Assembly: GCA_948144175.1 (NCBI GenBank)
Contig: CANXME010000803.1
Coordinates: forward strand, 744,001 to 808,000
From: Closterium sp. NIES-65
Taxonomy: Eukaryota > Streptophyta > Zygnematophyceae > Desmidiales > Closteriaceae
Direction: 5' to 3'
DNA length: 64,000 nucleotides
How positions within the stretch are numbered: position 1 is the first letter of the stretch; every line of letters starts with the position of its first letter. Under the pieces are notes generated by a model. The model had not been told where the DNA came from. It did not search any database and saw only the letters and a program-made list of their open reading frames with translations. Positions 29,501 through 40,600 of the stretch are shown one piece after another. The position numbers were made by a program, and so were the translations under genes.

Positions 29501-31150
29501 CAGTTTGCTCTTGGTGCAATCAAGGCACGTGGGAGCGGGTGAGTCAGATGGTGGAGGAAGTGTGGCTGGCAGGCCGAGAAGAAGTTTCTTGGAGGCCATG
29601 TCAGCAAGCGTGCGGAAGTTTGGGTGCCCTAACCGATGATGATAGAGGATGGTCGGGTTGGAGAGGCTGCGACATGTGCATGGTGTGATGGGAGCCTGTG
29701 CTTGGGTGGTTGAAACCTGTGGGAGAGGAACGCGTAGCGTGTAGAGGCCGCTGCTATTGAGGGTGAAGCGGGCCAAGACCTTGTTGGTGAGTGGGTCAAT
29801 GATGTCGCAGTGGTCCTCATTCTCCGAGAAGATGGTGCGTAGCCCTGCTTTCTGAATTTCTGTTTGAGCCACTAGATTGTGGCGTAGTGAAGGCACGCAC
29901 ATGCCAGTGACGGTGCCGGAAGGGAAGGCTGGGCATGGGACTGTGGAGGTGCCCTTGGCTAGGGTGGTGAAGCTGGAGTCAGCTCCCAAGAGAGGGATAG
30001 GTGCTGGATAGGGTTTGAAGGAGAGTGTCTCCTTGAGCACAGTGTGAGTGGCCCCACTGTCGAGTGTGAACTCTATGTACTGTGGTGCCTGTGATGAGTC
30101 GATGTACTGGGAAGTGGCTTCATTAATCATGGCAGTGCCAGGAAACAACAGGTTGATACGCACATCAACAGGAGCACTGTCACTAGCACTAGCCGAAGAG
30201 GGGTCCTGGACCTCAACGAGGTTGGCCTTACGAGCGCGCATCCAGTTTGGCGGCTTCTTGTCAACCCCGTGGATGGCATACCACTCGTCGTCTTTCTTCT
30301 TGAAGCACGTGGCAAGGGGGTGGTTAGTGCCACCACACACTTGTCCCTTGCGGTTGCCATACTTGACGACGTAGGTGCACGGAGGAAAGCGGTTGCGCTG
30401 GAAAGGCGCCGAGGCAAGGGCCGCTGCAACACTTGCTAGGGGCATGGGAGCACGGATGGCGTGTGCCTTGGCCTGAGCAGTGGAGTCTTTCTCGGCAGAG
30501 AGGAGTGCGGTGGAGACCTTAGCAAAGGTGAGGTCTTCCGCTGAGAGCGTGAGGAGCATCTTCCTCGTGACTTCATATGCCGAGGAGAGACCAACAAGAA
30601 GGGCGGCTGCAGGGGCTTGTTCGGGGAAGACTATACCCAGCTCCTTGAGTTCACCATGAATGGTCTGCACCTTGGCGATGTAGTCAGCCATTCCTGAGCA
30701 GTCCTCAAGGCGGACTTGAAACATGCTGGGGATGAGAATCGCCACTCCGACCGCCGTCTTGTTCATGAACCGATCCTGGAGATACTTCCAGATGGCGTTG
30801 GAGGTAGGGTAGTTGTGGAACGTGTTGACAAGTTCGGGAGGGGTGGAGGCAATGAAGACGCTGATGATGGCAGCATCGGCCTTCTCCCACTTCCGGTACT
30901 TCTCAACAGCTTCTTCGTACGTCATCACGTCAGCATCACTTGAAGATTCGGTCGGTTCACGGGGAAGAGTGGGCTGTTTCCCCTTGCCACGGTTGAGGAG
31001 GACGTCCTTGAGGTCAAGGCCCTGCACGTCACGGCTCAGGAGGTGCTTGTCAACTCCGTAGCTCCACGCCTTGAAGTTGGAGCTAGAGCCATCGGCTTCA
31101 AGGCGGAGCGGGGTGATGGGGTTCGCCATGGTGGAAGACGAGAAAGCCAT
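26515..31150 (-). mobile_element. Array unit 3: copia coding region with about one break
   Basis: Same gene order and sequence as unit 2, and one base longer in total. The coding region is broken about once; everything else matches its neighbours. It is the only full-length unit not read as a single frame, so it is a useful internal marker for telling units apart in sequencing reads. Confidence 0.9.
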
Positions 31151-31811
31151 GGTGGAGACCCCTTAACTTCTCGCGCGGAGCGCCGCTCTTAAGTCACCAA
31201 TAGGAACTTGAGGTTTGGGGTTTCCAAAGGAGATTTTGAAGAACCGGAGGTTTAGGGTTTACGAAGGAGAATTTGACTGAGACGCCAATTTAGTGTCAAC
31301 TACCTACTAGTCCTATTCCCACACACCCCCCCACACACCACCCTCAGCTTCGCGGCTACGCTGCTGCTCGGCTTCGCGGCTACACGGCTGCTCGGCTTCG
31401 CGGCTACGCTGCTGCTCGGCTGCGTTGCTGCACCTGTTCAGCTGCGGGAAAGAGGGGGGATGGGGGTAGGAGTGCAGATGCGGGGCGACGGGCGGCAGCC
31501 CGAAGATGACGCTGCGGGGCGACGGGCGGCGGCCCGACGAGAAGCTGCAGGGCGACGGGCGGCAGCCCGTCGAGGAGAAGAAGTGACGAATTGATGAAAA
31601 CGAGTGTTAGGTTAGAGCGCCGACGATGCGCTTACCAGAGAAGTTTCCGTCGATGGTGACGGGAAGGTTTGGCGGGAGAAATTCCGCCGATGAATGTCGC
31701 GAATCAACGGCGACGAAATTGGCGATGGCTTCCCCGAGGTTTGCGGGACAAGTATCCGCAGAGATGAGAGGATCACGATCCGCGTATGCGGTTGAGCTGC
31801 TCTGATTACCA

Positions 31812-32099
31812 TGTCAGAACTTGAGCTTAGAATCGATACTATAGTAGTGAGCTCAAAGCTCTTTAAGTACATCCGGAATGAGCAAGGTAGGGATGAGGAG
31901 GGAATCAGGAGGCAATCCTAGGGAATCAAGGGTAATCCCAAGGCAATCTCCAATTGGTGGGTTGGAGATTGCTTGGAGATTACATTTGGGTTTGGTTGGG
32001 ATGTGGGTGTACACCCAACCAAACACAAAGTGCAAACTACACTAAACTAGGATATAAAAGTACAAGTACAAAATGTGAGATTGGGGCCTAACACCAACA
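31812..32099 (-). repeat. Array LTR 3
   Basis: Shared between the leader of unit 3 and the 3' end of unit 4, with the same ends and length as LTR 1. Confidence 0.9.
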
Positions 32100-35000
32100 C
32101 CCCCCCTGAGGCGTCAATCGAACGCATGGCGGAGAAGGAGGAGCGCAGAGCCCCATGGCGCCAAGGAGACGATGGTGGGGAACCTTCCCAAGGGGCTTGG
32201 TGAACAGGTCAGCCAGGTTGCAGTCAGATGCCACGTATTCCACCTTCAGCTGCTCTTGTTGCACAAGGTGACGAATGAAGAAGTGCCGAAGTTCAATATG
32301 CTTGGTGCGGGTGTGATACACAGGGTCTTGAGAGATGTGGATGGTACTCTGGTTGTCACACCAGAGGGTGGGGGCTGACTGAGGGAAGCCAAGCTCCTGG
32401 AGTAGGAAAGTGAGCCAACGGGCCTCCTGAGCAGCCATGGTGCCTGCGTAGAGCTCCGCCTCACAGGAGGAGAGGGAGACTGCAGACGACCTGGTGGAGC
32501 GCCAACTGACAGTTCCGCTCCCGAGGGTGAAGCAGTACCCCTGAGAGGAGCGCCGGTCGGTCTGGTCATCAGCCCAGGAGGAGTCTGTGTAACCTTCCAG
32601 GCGAGGAGGGGAGAGCCCACCGAGTGTGAGAACGTGGGACTTTGTGCCCTTAAGATAGCGCAGCACCCGCTTTGCTGCCTTCCAATGAAGATTAGTGAAG
32701 CGACCCGGGGCCACGTAACGAGAGAGAACACTGACTGGGTAGGCCAAGTCCGGTCGAGTGCACATCATGGCGTACATGAGGGACCCAACAAGTTCCGGGT
32801 ATGGCTCATAGCAGGCCTCTGGTGTGGGTACAGCAGGAGCTGTAAGGAGGTGTTGCAGCGGCAGCGGGGTGGCAACAGGTATGCACAGCTCCATCTCAAA
32901 CCGCTTGAGCACATTGTCGATGTAGAACTCCTGGGAGAGTGAGATGGTGCGAGCCTTGCGATCACGAGTGATCTCCATTCCTAGGTAGTGCTTGAGGTCA
33001 CCAAGGTCTTTCATCTGGAGGGCCTTGCTCAGGGCTGCCTGGACTGAGGTCATTTGGGCCGAGTCCTTGGCAACGAGGATAAAATCATCCACGTAGACTA
33101 GGATGTAGAATGGCTCAGAATGACGACGGATGAAGAGAGTCGGGTCAGCAGTTGAGGGGTGGAAGTCCAGGGAGAGGAGGACTTCTTTCACCTTGTTGTG
33201 CCATTCGCGAGGGGCTTGTTTAAGGCCGTAGACGGGGCGATTCAGCTTCCAGACAGTGTTGGGAGGGAATTCTCCTGGGAAGCCTTCTGGTCTGTTCATG
33301 AACACTGTCTCCTTGAGACGTCCTTGTAGGAAAGCGGAGGAGGCATCCATGGATTTGATCTCAAAGTCTTCTCGAGCTGCAACATCCATGAGCGTTCGAA
33401 TGGTGGGAGGTTTGGATGTGGGGGAGAAGATTAGGTCGAAGTCGCGGTACCGCTGCTGGGTGAAGCCCTTGGCTACGTAACGCGCTTTGAACACCGGTGC
33501 CTCGTCTGGGAGCTGTTTTACACGGAACAACCACTTGCCCCCGACGATGTTGACTCCTGGAGGTGGAGTCTCGTCATCGAAAGAGTGGTTGCGAGTGAAT
33601 GCTGCAATCTCCGCGTCCATGGCAGCACGCCATTCGGCAGCATGATGGCCTGAGAGAGCCTCTTGGACGGTGAGAGGGATAGGGATGGTCGGGTTCTCCG
33701 CGAGGTTGAGGGAGGGTGAGCCAGTGATATCGGGGAAGATGTGTGAGAGCTGAGGAATGACTGCATGGAGATCACACAGCTCCTCATGCCTGTCTTCTAG
33801 AAGGGTAGAGGGCACATCCCCCCCAGCAGGAGGAGGCGGTGTGATCATTGTGTATCGAAGAACCATTGCGAGTGGAAGAGCAGCGCGATGGGAGCGGGTG
33901 CCATGAGCCACCGGTGAGGAGGGCGGGGCAGGCGGTGTCGGAGAGGGTGACTTAGGAGGCTTGGGTGGGGGAATGGGCCGCCGGCGGTACGTGATCAGCT
34001 CGGGCGACTGTGGGAGAGCGGGTTCCTCTGTGGTGGGGGGAACTGGGGGAGGAGGTGGGGCCGGAGGGTGGGACCGCCGATGGTAGGTGATAGGTGCGCT
34101 CGGAGGGGGCGGCGCAGCGGGAAGTGAGGAAGGTGAGGGGGGGGGCGGAGCAGCCGCCGAAGACACCGGTGAGGCCGGGTCAGAGACCTCAGAGGGAGAT
34201 GGTGGGATGGCAGGAGAGGGAGGAGGTGAGGGGGCAGGAGCAGGCGGGAGGTCGGGAGGCGCGTCAAAGTCTGCCCACACGAGGGAGGGTGGATCAGGGA
34301 GAGGGTCCCGTCCCGAAGGGGAGTAGAATGGGCGGGTCTCATCAAAGACAACGTCGCGGCTCCTGACCAACTGTTGAGTGGAGGGATTGAGGAAGAGGTA
34401 GTCAGGTGAGTCGGCGTTGTGCCCAAGGTAGATGCACGTTTGAGTCTTGGGACCGAGCTTGCCACCGTTCTGGCGTCGAGCCGGAGGGTTGAGGAGGACA
34501 TAGGCGGTGCATCCCCAAACGCGAAGAGAGCGAGCAGTGGGCGTTTTCCCGAGCCAGAGTGTGGTTGGAGTGGTATCGGGAAGGTGCGGATGGGGGTAAA
34601 GGTTGTAGAGGAGGGCGGCGTGGTAGAGAGCGTATCCCCAGAGAGAGTGTGGAGCGTTGGAGTGGCTGAGGAGGCACCGAGTGATCTGCACTAGAGTGTG
34701 GTTGCGGCTCTCAGCTATGCCGTTCTGTTGAGGGCTGTCAGGGAGGGTGAAGTTTTGCTGGATGCCTTCGGAGGAGCAGAAGGCTTTAAGCTTGTCGTTG
34801 CAAAATTCACCCCCCCCATCCGAGTGAAGGCGCTTGACCTTGCGGTCAAAGGTGGTCTGTGCCTGCTTGACCCACGCCATGATGACCTCTGGAGCCTCAG
34901 CCTTAGTGTGGAGGAGGTGAACAGAGACGTATCGTGAGTGGTCATCCACGATAACTAGGAAGTAGCGATATCCACCTCGTGCAAGAACAGGGGCAGGGCC

Positions 35001-36722
35001 CCAGACGTCCATGTGCACTAGGTCCAGTGGTGCCGCTGCGATTGTGGGTGAGGCAGTGTGGGGCTGTTGGCGCAGTTTGCTCTTGGTGCAATCAAGGCAC
35101 GTGGGAGCGGGTGAGTCAGATGGTGGAGGAAGTGTGGCTGGCAGGCCGAGAAGAAGTTTCTTGGAGGCCATGTCAGCAAGCGTGCGGAAGTTTGGGTGCC
35201 CTAACCGATGATGATAGAGGATGGTCGGGTTGGAGAGGCTGCGACATGTGCATGGTGTGATGGGAGCCTGTGCTTGGGTGGTTGAAACCTGTGGGAGAGG
35301 AACGCGTAGCGTGTAGAGGCCGCTGCTATTGAGGGTGAAGCGGGCCAAGACCTTGTTGGTGAGTGGGTCAATGATGTCGCAGTGGTCCTCATTCTCCGAG
35401 AAGATGGTGCGTAGCCCTGCTTTCTGAATTTCTGTTTGAGCCACTAGATTGTGGCGTAGTGAAGGCACGCACATGCCAGTGACGGTGCCGGAAGGGAAGG
35501 CTGGGCATGGGACTGTGGAGGTGCCCTTGGCTAGGGTGGTGAAGCTGGAGTCAGCTCCCAAGAGAGGGATAGGTGCTGGATAGGGTTTGAAGGAGAGTGT
35601 CTCCTTGAGCACAGTGTGAGTGGCCCCACTGTCGAGTGTGAACTCTATGTACTGTGGTGCCTGTGATGAGTCGATGTACTGGGAAGTGGCTTCATTAATC
35701 ATGGCAGTGCCAGGAAACAACAGGTTGATACGCACATCAACAGGAGCACTGTCACTAGCACTAGCCGAAGAGGGGTCCTGGACCTCAACGAGGTTGGCCT
35801 TACGAGCGCGCATCCAGTTTGGCGGCTTCTTGTCAACCCCGTGGATGGCATACCACTCGTCGTCTTTCTTCTTGAAGCACGTGGCAAGGGGGTGGTTAGT
35901 GCCACCACACACTTGTCCCTTGCGGTTGCCATACTTGACGACGTAGGTGCACGGAGGAAAGCGGTTGCGCTGGAAAGGCGCCGAGGCAAGGGCCGCTGCA
36001 ACACTTGCTAGGGGCATGGGAGCACGGATGGCGTGTGCCTTGGCCTGAGCAGTGGAGTCTTTCTCGGCAGAGAGGAGTGCGGTGGAGACCTTAGCAAAGG
36101 TGAGGTCTTCCGCTGAGAGCGTGAGGAGCATCTTCCTCGTGACTTCATATGCCGAGGAGAGACCAACAAGAAGGGCGGCTGCAGGGGCTTGTTCGGGGAA
36201 GACTATACCCAGCTCCTTGAGTTCACCATGAATGGTCTGCACCTTGGCGATGTAGTCAGCCATTCCTGAGCAGTCCTCAAGGCGGACTTGAAACATGCTG
36301 GGGATGAGAATCGCCACTCCGACCGCCGTCTTGTTCATGAACCGATCCTGGAGATACTTCCAGATGGCGTTGGAGGTAGGGTAGTTGTGGAACGTGTTGA
36401 CAAGTTCGGGAGGGGTGGAGGCAATGAAGACGCTGATGATGGCAGCATCGGCCTTCTCCCACTTCCGGTACTTCTCAACAGCTTCTTCGTACGTCATCAC
36501 GTCAGCATCACTTGAAGATTCGGTCGGTTCACGGGGAAGAGTGGGCTGTTTCCCCTTGCCACGGTTGAGGAGGACGTCCTTGAGGTCAAGGCCCTGCACG
36601 TCACGGCTCAGGAGGTGCTTGTCAACTCCGTAGCTCCACGCCTTGAAGTTGGAGCTAGAGCCATCGGCTTCAAGGCGGAGCGGGGTGATGGGGTTCGCCA
36701 TGGTGGAAGACGAGAAAGCCAT
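32088..36722 (-). CDS. Array unit 4: intact copia polyprotein
   Basis: Protein identical over all 1,544 residues to unit 2, with the same leader (36,723-37,383) upstream. It looks whole. Confidence 0.95.
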   Translation of the reverse strand: MAFSSSTMANPITPLRLEADGSSSNFKAWSYGVDKHLLSRDVQGLDLKDVLLNRGKGKQPTLPREPTESSSDADVMTYEEAVEKYRKWEKADAAIISVFIASTPPELVNTFHNYPTSNAIWKYLQDRFMNKTAVGVAILIPSMFQVRLEDCSGMADYIAKVQTIHGELKELGIVFPEQAPAAALLVGLSSAYEVTRKMLLTLSAEDLTFAKVSTALLSAEKDSTAQAKAHAIRAPMPLASVAAALASAPFQRNRFPPCTYVVKYGNRKGQVCGGTNHPLATCFKKKDDEWYAIHGVDKKPPNWMRARKANLVEVQDPSSASASDSAPVDVRINLLFPGTAMINEATSQYIDSSQAPQYIEFTLDSGATHTVLKETLSFKPYPAPIPLLGADSSFTTLAKGTSTVPCPAFPSGTVTGMCVPSLRHNLVAQTEIQKAGLRTIFSENEDHCDIIDPLTNKVLARFTLNSSGLYTLRVPLPQVSTTQAQAPITPCTCRSLSNPTILYHHRLGHPNFRTLADMASKKLLLGLPATLPPPSDSPAPTCLDCTKSKLRQQPHTASPTIAAAPLDLVHMDVWGPAPVLARGGYRYFLVIVDDHSRYVSVHLLHTKAEAPEVIMAWVKQAQTTFDRKVKRLHSDGGGEFCNDKLKAFCSSEGIQQNFTLPDSPQQNGIAESRNHTLVQITRCLLSHSNAPHSLWGYALYHAALLYNLYPHPHLPDTTPTTLWLGKTPTARSLRVWGCTAYVLLNPPARRQNGGKLGPKTQTCIYLGHNADSPDYLFLNPSTQQLVRSRDVVFDETRPFYSPSGRDPLPDPPSLVWADFDAPPDLPPAPAPSPPPSPAIPPSPSEVSDPASPVSSAAAPPPPSPSSLPAAPPPPSAPITYHRRSHPPAPPPPPVPPTTEEPALPQSPELITYRRRPIPPPKPPKSPSPTPPAPPSSPVAHGTRSHRAALPLAMVLRYTMITPPPPAGGDVPSTLLEDRHEELCDLHAVIPQLSHIFPDITGSPSLNLAENPTIPIPLTVQEALSGHHAAEWRAAMDAEIAAFTRNHSFDDETPPPGVNIVGGKWLFRVKQLPDEAPVFKARYVAKGFTQQRYRDFDLIFSPTSKPPTIRTLMDVAAREDFEIKSMDASSAFLQGRLKETVFMNRPEGFPGEFPPNTVWKLNRPVYGLKQAPREWHNKVKEVLLSLDFHPSTADPTLFIRRHSEPFYILVYVDDFILVAKDSAQMTSVQAALSKALQMKDLGDLKHYLGMEITRDRKARTISLSQEFYIDNVLKRFEMELCIPVATPLPLQHLLTAPAVPTPEACYEPYPELVGSLMYAMMCTRPDLAYPVSVLSRYVAPGRFTNLHWKAAKRVLRYLKGTKSHVLTLGGLSPPRLEGYTDSSWADDQTDRRSSQGYCFTLGSGTVSWRSTRSSAVSLSSCEAELYAGTMAAQEARWLTFLLQELGFPQSAPTLWCDNQSTIHISQDPVYHTRTKHIELRHFFIRHLVQQEQLKVEYVASDCNLADLFTKPLGKVPHHRLLGAMGLCAPPSPPCVRLTPQGGCWC

Positions 36723-37383
36723 GGTGGAGACCCCTTAACTTCTCGCGCGGAGCGCCGCTCTTAAGTCACCAATAGGAACTTGAGGTTTGGGGTTTCCAAA
36801 GGAGATTTTGAAGAACCGGAGGTTTAGGGTTTACGAAGGAGAATTTGACTGAGACGCCAATTTAGTGTCAACTACCTACTAGTCCTATTCCCACACACCC
36901 CCCCACACACCACCCTCAGCTTCGCGGCTACGCTGCTGCTCGGCTTCGCGGCTACACGGCTGCTCGGCTTCGCGGCTACGCTGCTGCTCGGCTGCGTTGC
37001 TGCACCTGTTCAGCTGCGGGAAAGAGGGGGGATGGGGGTAGGAGTGCAGATGCGGGGCGACGGGCGGCAGCCCGAAGATGACGCTGCGGGGCGACGGGCG
37101 GCGGCCCGACGAGAAGCTGCAGGGCGACGGGCGGCAGCCCGTCGAGGAGAAGAAGTGACGAATTGATGAAAACGAGTGTTAGGTTAGAGCGCCGACGATG
37201 CGCTTACCAGAGAAGTTTCCGTCGATGGTGACGGGAAGGTTTGGCGGGAGAAATTCCGCCGATGAATGTCGCGAATCAACGGCGACGAAATTGGCGATGG
37301 CTTCCCCGAGGTTTGCGGGACAAGTATCCGCAGAGATGAGAGGATCACGATCCGCGTATGCGGTTGAGCTGCTCTGATTACCA

Positions 37384-37671
37384 TGTCAGAACTTGAGCTT
37401 AGAATCGATACTATAGTAGTGAGCTCAAAGCTCTTTAAGTACATCCGGAATGAGCAAGGTAGGGATGAGGAGGGAATCAGGAGGCAATCCTAGGGAATCA
37501 AGGGTAATCCCAAGGCAATCTCCAATTGGTGGGTTGGAGATTGCTTGGAGATTACATTTGGGTTTGGTTGGGATGTGGGTGTACACCCAACCAAACACAA
37601 AGTGCAAACTACACTAAACTAGGATATAAAAGTACAAGTACAAAATGTGAGATTGGGGCCTAACACCAACA
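37384..37671 (-). repeat. Array LTR 4
   Basis: Shared between units 4 and 5, 288 bp, same ends. Confidence 0.9.
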
Positions 37672-40600
37672 CCCCCCCTGAGGCGTCAATCGAACGCATG
37701 GCGGAGAAGGAGGAGCGCAGAGCCCCATGGCGCCAAGGAGACGATGGTGGGGAACCTTCCCAAGGGGCTTGGTGAACAGGTCAGCCAGGTTGCAGTCAGA
37801 TGCCACGTATTCCACCTTCAGCTGCTCTTGTTGCACAAGGTGACGAATGAAGAAGTGCCGAAGTTCAATATGCTTGGTGCGGGTGTGATACACAGGGTCT
37901 TGAGAGATGTGGATGGTACTCTGGTTGTCACACCAGAGGGTGGGGGCTGACTGAGGGAAGCCAAGCTCCTGGAGTAGGAAAGTGAGCCAACGGGCCTCCT
38001 GAGCAGCCATGGTGCCTGCGTAGAGCTCCGCCTCACAGGAGGAGAGGGAGACTGCAGACGACCTGGTGGAGCGCCAACTGACAGTTCCGCTCCCGAGGGT
38101 GAAGCAGTACCCCTGAGAGGAGCGCCGGTCGGTCTGGTCATCAGCCCAGGAGGAGTCTGTGTAACCTTCCAGGCGAGGAGGGGAGAGCCCACCGAGTGTG
38201 AGAACGTGGGACTTTGTGCCCTTAAGATAGCGCAGCACCCGCTTTGCTGCCTTCCAATGAAGATTAGTGAAGCGACCCGGGGCCACGTAACGAGAGAGAA
38301 CACTGACTGGGTAGGCCAAGTCCGGTCGAGTGCACATCATGGCGTACATGAGGGACCCAACAAGTTCCGGGTATGGCTCATAGCAGGCCTCTGGTGTGGG
38401 TACAGCAGGAGCTGTAAGGAGGTGTTGCAGCGGCAGCGGGGTGGCAACAGGTATGCACAGCTCCATCTCAAACCGCTTGAGCACATTGTCGATGTAGAAC
38501 TCCTGGGAGAGTGAGATGGTGCGAGCCTTGCGATCACGAGTGATCTCCATTCCTAGGTAGTGCTTGAGGTCACCAAGGTCTTTCATCTGGAGGGCCTTGC
38601 TCAGGGCTGCCTGGACTGAGGTCATTTGGGCCGAGTCCTTGGCAACGAGGATAAAATCATCCACGTAGACTAGGATGTAGAATGGCTCAGAATGACGACG
38701 GATGAAGAGAGTCGGGTCAGCAGTTGAGGGGTGGAAGTCCAGGGAGAGGAGGACTTCTTTCACCTTGTTGTGCCATTCGCGAGGGGCTTGTTTAAGGCCG
38801 TAGACGGGGCGATTCAGCTTCCAGACAGTGTTGGGAGGGAATTCTCCTGGGAAGCCTTCTGGTCTGTTCATGAACACTGTCTCCTTGAGACGTCCTTGTA
38901 GGAAAGCGGAGGAGGCATCCATGGATTTGATCTCAAAGTCTTCTCGAGCTGCAACATCCATGAGCGTTCGAATGGTGGGAGGTTTGGATGTGGGGGAGAA
39001 GATTAGGTCGAAGTCGCGGTACCGCTGCTGGGTGAAGCCCTTGGCTACGTAACGCGCTTTGAACACCGGTGCCTCGTCTGGGAGCTGTTTTACACGGAAC
39101 AACCACTTGCCCCCGACGATGTTGACTCCTGGAGGTGGAGTCTCGTCATCGAAAGAGTGGTTGCGAGTGAATGCTGCAATCTCCGCGTCCATGGCAGCAC
39201 GCCATTCGGCAGCATGATGGCCTGAGAGAGCCTCTTGGACGGTGAGAGGGATAGGGATGGTCGGGTTCTCCGCGAGGTTGAGGGAGGGTGAGCCAGTGAT
39301 ATCGGGGAAGATGTGTGAGAGCTGAGGAATGACTGCATGGAGATCACACAGCTCCTCATGCCTGTCTTCTAGAAGGGTAGAGGGCACATCCCCCCCAGCA
39401 GGAGGAGGCGGTGTGATCATTGTGTATCGAAGAACCATTGCGAGTGGAAGAGCAGCGCGATGGGAGCGGGTGCCATGAGCCACCGGTGAGGAGGGCGGGG
39501 CAGGCGGTGTCGGAGAGGGTGACTTAGGAGGCTTGGGTGGGGGAATGGGCCGCCGGCGGTACGTGATCAGCTCGGGCGACTGTGGGAGAGCGGGTTCCTC
39601 TGTGGTGGGGGGAACTGGGGGAGGAGGTGGGGCCGGAGGGTGGGACCGCCGATGGTAGGTGATAGGTGCGCTCGGAGGGGGCGGCGCAGCGGGAAGTGAG
39701 GAAGGTGAGGGGGGGGGCGGAGCAGCCGCCGAAGACACCGGTGAGGCCGGGTCAGAGACCTCAGAGGGAGATGGTGGGATGGCAGGAGAGGGAGGAGGTG
39801 AGGGGGCAGGAGCAGGCGGGAGGTCGGGAGGCGCGTCAAAGTCTGCCCACACGAGGGAGGGTGGATCAGGGAGAGGGTCCCGTCCCGAAGGGGAGTAGAA
39901 TGGGCGGGTCTCATCAAAGACAACGTCGCGGCTCCTGACCAACTGTTGAGTGGAGGGATTGAGGAAGAGGTAGTCAGGTGAGTCGGCGTTGTGCCCAAGG
40001 TAGATGCACGTTTGAGTCTTGGGACCGAGCTTGCCACCGTTCTGGCGTCGAGCCGGAGGGTTGAGGAGGACATAGGCGGTGCATCCCCAAACGCGAAGAG
40101 AGCGAGCAGTGGGCGTTTTCCCGAGCCAGAGTGTGGTTGGAGTGGTATCGGGAAGGTGCGGATGGGGGTAAAGGTTGTAGAGGAGGGCGGCGTGGTAGAG
40201 AGCGTATCCCCAGAGAGAGTGTGGAGCGTTGGAGTGGCTGAGGAGGCACCGAGTGATCTGCACTAGAGTGTGGTTGCGGCTCTCAGCTATGCCGTTCTGT
40301 TGAGGGCTGTCAGGGAGGGTGAAGTTTTGCTGGATGCCTTCGGAGGAGCAGAAGGCTTTAAGCTTGTCGTTGCAAAATTCACCCCCCCCATCCGAGTGAA
40401 GGCGCTTGACCTTGCGGTCAAAGGTGGTCTGTGCCTGCTTGACCCACGCCATGATGACCTCTGGAGCCTCAGCCTTAGTGTGGAGGAGGTGAACAGAGAC
40501 GTATCGTGAGTGGTCATCCACGATAACTAGGAAGTAGCGATATCCACCTCGTGCAAGAACAGGGGCAGGGCCCCAGACGTCCATGTGCACTAGGTCCAGT